NCBI GenBank assembly: GCA_022414725.1
Contig: JAJSRW010002068.1
Coordinates: 1-64,000 of the forward strand
DNA: 64,000 nucleotides
Direction: 5' to 3'
From: Microglena sp. YARC
Taxonomy: Eukaryota > Chlorophyta > Chlorophyceae > Chlamydomonadales > Chlamydomonadaceae
In this document: positions 61,598 through 64,000 of the stretch, in pieces
Layout: each line of letters opens with the position of its first letter
How positions within the stretch are numbered: the first letter of the stretch is position 1
The notes under the pieces: generated by a model
The model's input: the letters and a program-made list of their open reading frames with translations, nothing else
What the model was told of the DNA's origin: nothing
The model's database searches: none
Position numbers and translations under genes: made by a program

Positions 61598-63016
61598 TCA
61601 CGATGGACCAATTGAGAGCGAGCCAAGTGTCGTAGCGACCACATCGTCTTGCATTGCATCTCGAATTATTCGAGTCTTCTTCGCCTGACGCTCGAGAACA
61701 TGCTCATCAACTGAGTCCTTCGCGACCAACCGCAACACGCGAACAGTACGCTCTTGTCCACGACGGAGAACCCGTCGAATCGCCTGGTATTCGGTCACAG
61801 GGTTCCACTGCGGACGCATCATGATCACGTTGTTGAAGGCATGCTGCATGTTCAAGCCACAATTCGCGCATTCTATCTGACATACTAGCATGTGCACGCG
61901 GGTAGTCTCACGATCCGTCCTGCACCGGTACAATGTCGAATCCCGCTCATCAATGGAGCACGCTCCGTCCAGGCGGCTCACGCAAACCTCATCCTCCCTA
62001 AATCGAGCCCCTATGAACGCCTCAAGCAAGTCCATCTCCATGATCCAGTTGCAAAAAACCACCACCCCGCTGCAGGAATCCTCGTTAGGCATCGATGCTG
62101 AAACATTCCTTGACGTTTCGAGGAGGCGCCTACACTCTCCAGCAACCGCATCGAACTTTGCGGAACTCGATGAAAATACCAAACCTTGCGAAGATGACGC
62201 AATGAGAGGGTGTGTGGCGGCCTGGCGTAGACGCAACACTCGCATAAACGCCATACTTGATGCGCACGCCGTCGCGACGATATCCAATTCCTTCGATGTA
62301 GACGCTGAATATTCCTCCTTCAGCTTATCGTAATGAGCGCGCGAAATGACATCCAACGTCACAAGTCGTACCTCTATGTCAGAATTGACATCTGCCAGAG
62401 CAACCACCGACGCATCTTCTTTTGCAGGTTGCTCCACCACCAGAGGGACAACGACATGGTGGTGCATGACGCACGCGTCCCGGAGTATCGCAACGTCTTG
62501 TGCATGCACGCCCACGAAGCGAGCGAGACAAAGCACGTCTTTGTCCCGGTTGTGAACCGGAGTGGCCGTGACTGCCCAACGGATCGAACTCTGAGAGGCC
62601 ACGTGCACACAGGCGCGATACAAAGCCGTGCCCTTGTTCCGCATGACGTGCGCCTCGTCCACCACGAATCGCCCCCATGTCACGTCACCAAACTTAAGAT
62701 AGTGGTTCCGAAGAACACCGTGTGTGGTGATCACGACCTTGCGATCAGCAAGAAAGCTAGTCGGGTTCGATACGAAGAACCCGCCGTCTACAATGAGTGT
62801 GGGAAATACACCCGTAACCGCACAGACCGTAGGAGGCCACTCTGACAAGACCATCCTCGGCACTGCGATGAGGCATGGGAACATGTCCTTTCGGAGAGCC
62901 ATCAACTCGCACGTCAATCGCGTCCTTCCGAAACCTGCATCCTCTGCAAGGATTCCACCGAGGACGCCAGGAAAACTAGAACGAGTAGCACAAGCCACAT
63001 CTTCACGGTCCATCAT
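61598..63016 (-). CDS. SNF2-family helicase/ATPase
   Basis: A 472-residue intact protein. Motifs in order: I GGILAEDAGFGRT (residues 20-32; the usual GKT lysine is Arg), Ia AVPRMVLSEW, II FVVDEAH (118-123), III AVTATPVHN (about 148), then V/VI in the second lobe (QIECANCGLNMQHAFNNVIM, QAIRRVLRRGQERTVRVLRL). This order and the GQxR ending are diagnostic of SNF2-like superfamily 2 proteins, which translocate on double-stranded DNA. It is short for the family and has no accessory domain. NCLDVs use SNF2-type helicases in transcription. The Lys-to-Arg change in motif I would be expected to weaken ATP hydrolysis. Confidence 0.88.
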   Translation of the reverse strand: MMDREDVACATRSSFPGVLGGILAEDAGFGRTRLTCELMALRKDMFPCLIAVPRMVLSEWPPTVCAVTGVFPTLIVDGGFFVSNPTSFLADRKVVITTHGVLRNHYLKFGDVTWGRFVVDEAHVMRNKGTALYRACVHVASQSSIRWAVTATPVHNRDKDVLCLARFVGVHAQDVAILRDACVMHHHVVVPLVVEQPAKEDASVVALADVNSDIEVRLVTLDVISRAHYDKLKEEYSASTSKELDIVATACASSMAFMRVLRLRQAATHPLIASSSQGLVFSSSSAKFDAVAGECRRLLETSRNVSASMPNEDSCSGVVVFCNWIMEMDLLEAFIGARFREDEVCVSRLDGACSIDERDSTLYRCRTDRETTRVHMLVCQIECANCGLNMQHAFNNVIMMRPQWNPVTEYQAIRRVLRRGQERTVRVLRLVAKDSVDEHVLERQAKKTRIIRDAMQDDVVATTLGSLSIGPS

Positions 63017-63169
63017 CCATTCCAGTACTTGCTCCTACTCAGGCGTCAATTGCGGCAACTCTGAACACATGAATAAAAACAGAGCATATTCGCCTATCCC
63101 CAACCAACATATTTACACTTGAATACGAAAAAATAAATCATTCAACCATGAAGCTACACACGACGGAAC
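63017..63169. other. Upstream region of the SNF2 gene
   Basis: A short AT-rich region (AATACGAAAAAATAAATC) lies between the SNF2 start (minus) and a mariner-end fragment. It may contain its promoter. Nothing else is seen. Confidence 0.3.
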
Positions 63170-63475
63170 CACGGATATGTATCTGGTTTCAGGGGATATC
63201 GTTCAAATTATACTGAGTGTCCCAAAATTATTTCGAGAATCTCAAATTACAACTCTTGCAAATTATACCTACCACATCTTTGCATGAAGGGGTTCTCTGC
63301 AATATTATTGGATATCGTGGAACGTAAAAGCATGGACAATTCTTTCCTTTTTCGTTTTAAACGCTTACTTTTACCCACCTGATCAGCATTGACCCATCTA
63401 TGTAGTGAGCTCTTGGACACGTTGTATATATTACAAACCTTCCTCAGACTCCTCAAAAAATATTTTGAGAACTGC
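63170..63475 (-). mobile_element. Left-end fragment of mariner-Fanzor element with transposase N-terminus
   Basis: In reverse orientation the fragment carries the transposase start (KVCNIYNVSKSSLHRWVNAD through STISNNIAENPFM), then a truncated end. At the other side, GGTTTCAGGGGATATCGTTC and GTCCCAAAATTATTTCGAGA represent an inverted second left end. It is thus a foldback of two left ends with the interior deleted. Confidence 0.8.
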
Positions 63476-63495
63476 ATACACACACTTACTTACCG

Positions 63496-64000
63496 ATGGA
63501 TAAGAAAACTTCAACAAGTACAATGAAAAAATCAACTACACGACCTCGCACCTCAACAACCGCGAACTCGAAGACATCTGGAACATCCAGGCCCTCCTCT
63601 AGAACAACTAGGCCCTCCTCTGGAACAACTAGGCCCTCCTCTGGAACAACTAGGCCCTCCTCTGGAACAACCAGGCCCTCCTCTGGAACAGCAAGGCCCT
63701 CCTCAGGAACAGCAAGGGCCTCGTCATCAGCATCTACAACACGATCAACTTCTAGAACCGGTCATCTGATCGGTTCCACCGATCGACAGGATGTGTTTAA
63801 GAAATGCGCAGAAAACAACTTGGACGATCGTAAGAAGTATGAGGTGAGCAATGTCAAATACGATGATGCCAAGCTTTCACAATCCCAAATGCAGAGTATC
63901 ATGAAATGGGCACTAGACAAGTGGAAAACAAAGGGGGATGTAGATTTCAACTTAAAGACGTACAAAGGGATGAAGACTCTCGAGGAAGAACTCCTGTGCC
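63496..64000 (+). CDS. Basic, repeat-tailed protein (partial, runs off the window)
   Basis: An open frame from ATG 63496 (MDKKTSTSTMKKSTTRPRTS) to the window end, 168 codons without a stop. Residues 30-75 are a 7-residue repeat (RPSSGTT/A) encoded by six or seven copies of a 21-bp unit. After it comes a charged, apparently folded region (DVFKKCAENNLDDRKKYEVS, SQMQSIMKWALDKWKTKGDV). The basic Ser/Thr/Arg-rich tail resembles those of DNA-binding or virion-core proteins, but no family was recognised. Confidence 0.55.
   Translation, partial: MDKKTSTSTMKKSTTRPRTSTTANSKTSGTSRPSSRTTRPSSGTTRPSSGTTRPSSGTTRPSSGTARPSSGTARASSSASTTRSTSRTGHLIGSTDRQDVFKKCAENNLDDRKKYEVSNVKYDDAKLSQSQMQSIMKWALDKWKTKGDVDFNLKTYKGMKTLEEELLC
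63590..63720. repeat. 21-bp tandem repeat in coding sequence
   Basis: Six to seven copies of AGGCCCTCCTCTGGAACAAC plus one base. The length is a multiple of three, so the reading frame of the surrounding gene is kept. Confidence 0.9.

Overview
The window looks like DNA of a nucleocytoplasmic large DNA virus (NCLDV), either a giant-virus genome or, more likely in my view, a viral segment integrated in a eukaryotic genome. Viral hallmarks are a D5-like helicase, a DUF5767-type virion protein, the ribonucleotide reductase large subunit, an RNase III, an SNF2-type helicase, a metacaspase, a 2OG-Fe(II) prolyl-hydroxylase-like oxygenase, an MscL-like channel and small membrane proteins. Eukaryotic features are transposon genes with spliceosomal introns, satellite-like arrays and a spliced histone H3 fragment. 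Many viral genes are broken by frameshifts or stops (ribonucleotide reductase, D5, metacaspase, F-box/SAP protein, RNase III). Others are intact (metallophosphoesterase, MscL-like, methyltransferase, oxygenase, SNF2, clamp-loader-like). This mixture fits decay in progress; sequencing error could add to it.

Layout. 1-5.8 kb: decayed, unrecognised minus-strand genes and MITE remnants. 5.8-8.3 kb: ribonucleotide reductase pseudogene (minus). 8.4-12.4 kb: repeat-rich duplicated genes. 12.4-16.6 kb: a plus-strand NCLDV block (membrane protein, D5, membrane protein, DUF5767). 16.7-18.2 kb: metallophosphoesterase and a half-size TauE transporter. 18.3-19.5 kb: a compact TA-flanked Tc1/mariner-type element carrying the nuclease half of a Fanzor. 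19.6-21.0 kb: broken F-box/SAP protein (minus). 21.07-31.35 kb: a full-length mariner-Fanzor element whose Fanzor gene is interrupted by a 7.1 kb insertion (23.73-30.85 kb) made of satellites, hairpins and a histone H3 fragment. 31.7-34.4 kb: MscL-like channel, a membrane protein and a metacaspase. 34.6-53.1 kb: an RNase III gene split by a 17.7 kb transposon, which itself contains an inverted second copy of the same transposon. These elements encode an intron-bearing DUF7869-like DDE transposase and carry long arrays of a 78-79 bp hairpin repeat. 53.8-55.6 kb: a decayed IS607 element (TnpA and TnpB/Fanzor2). 55.7-64 kb: a mostly intact viral block (methyltransferase, zinc ribbon, oxygenase, clamp-loader-like protein, SNF2 helicase) with scattered mariner-Fanzor scraps.

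How it works together. At least four mobile families shaped the locus: (i) the mariner-Fanzor family, TIR start CAGTTGTTCTCAAATAA, TA target; (ii) the DUF7869-transposase family, TIR start AATGGGCGTTCC, 4-bp target duplication, with 166-bp MITEs; (iii) IS607; (iv) a small TACAGTCGGCGGAAC MITE family. Two distinct Fanzor/TnpB lineages therefore coexist in one locus. The most notable observations are the compact mariner element that keeps an uninterrupted Fanzor nuclease ORF, the self-nested intron-containing transposon with hairpin arrays inside RNase III, and the spliced histone H3 fragment inside the insertion that disrupts a Fanzor.
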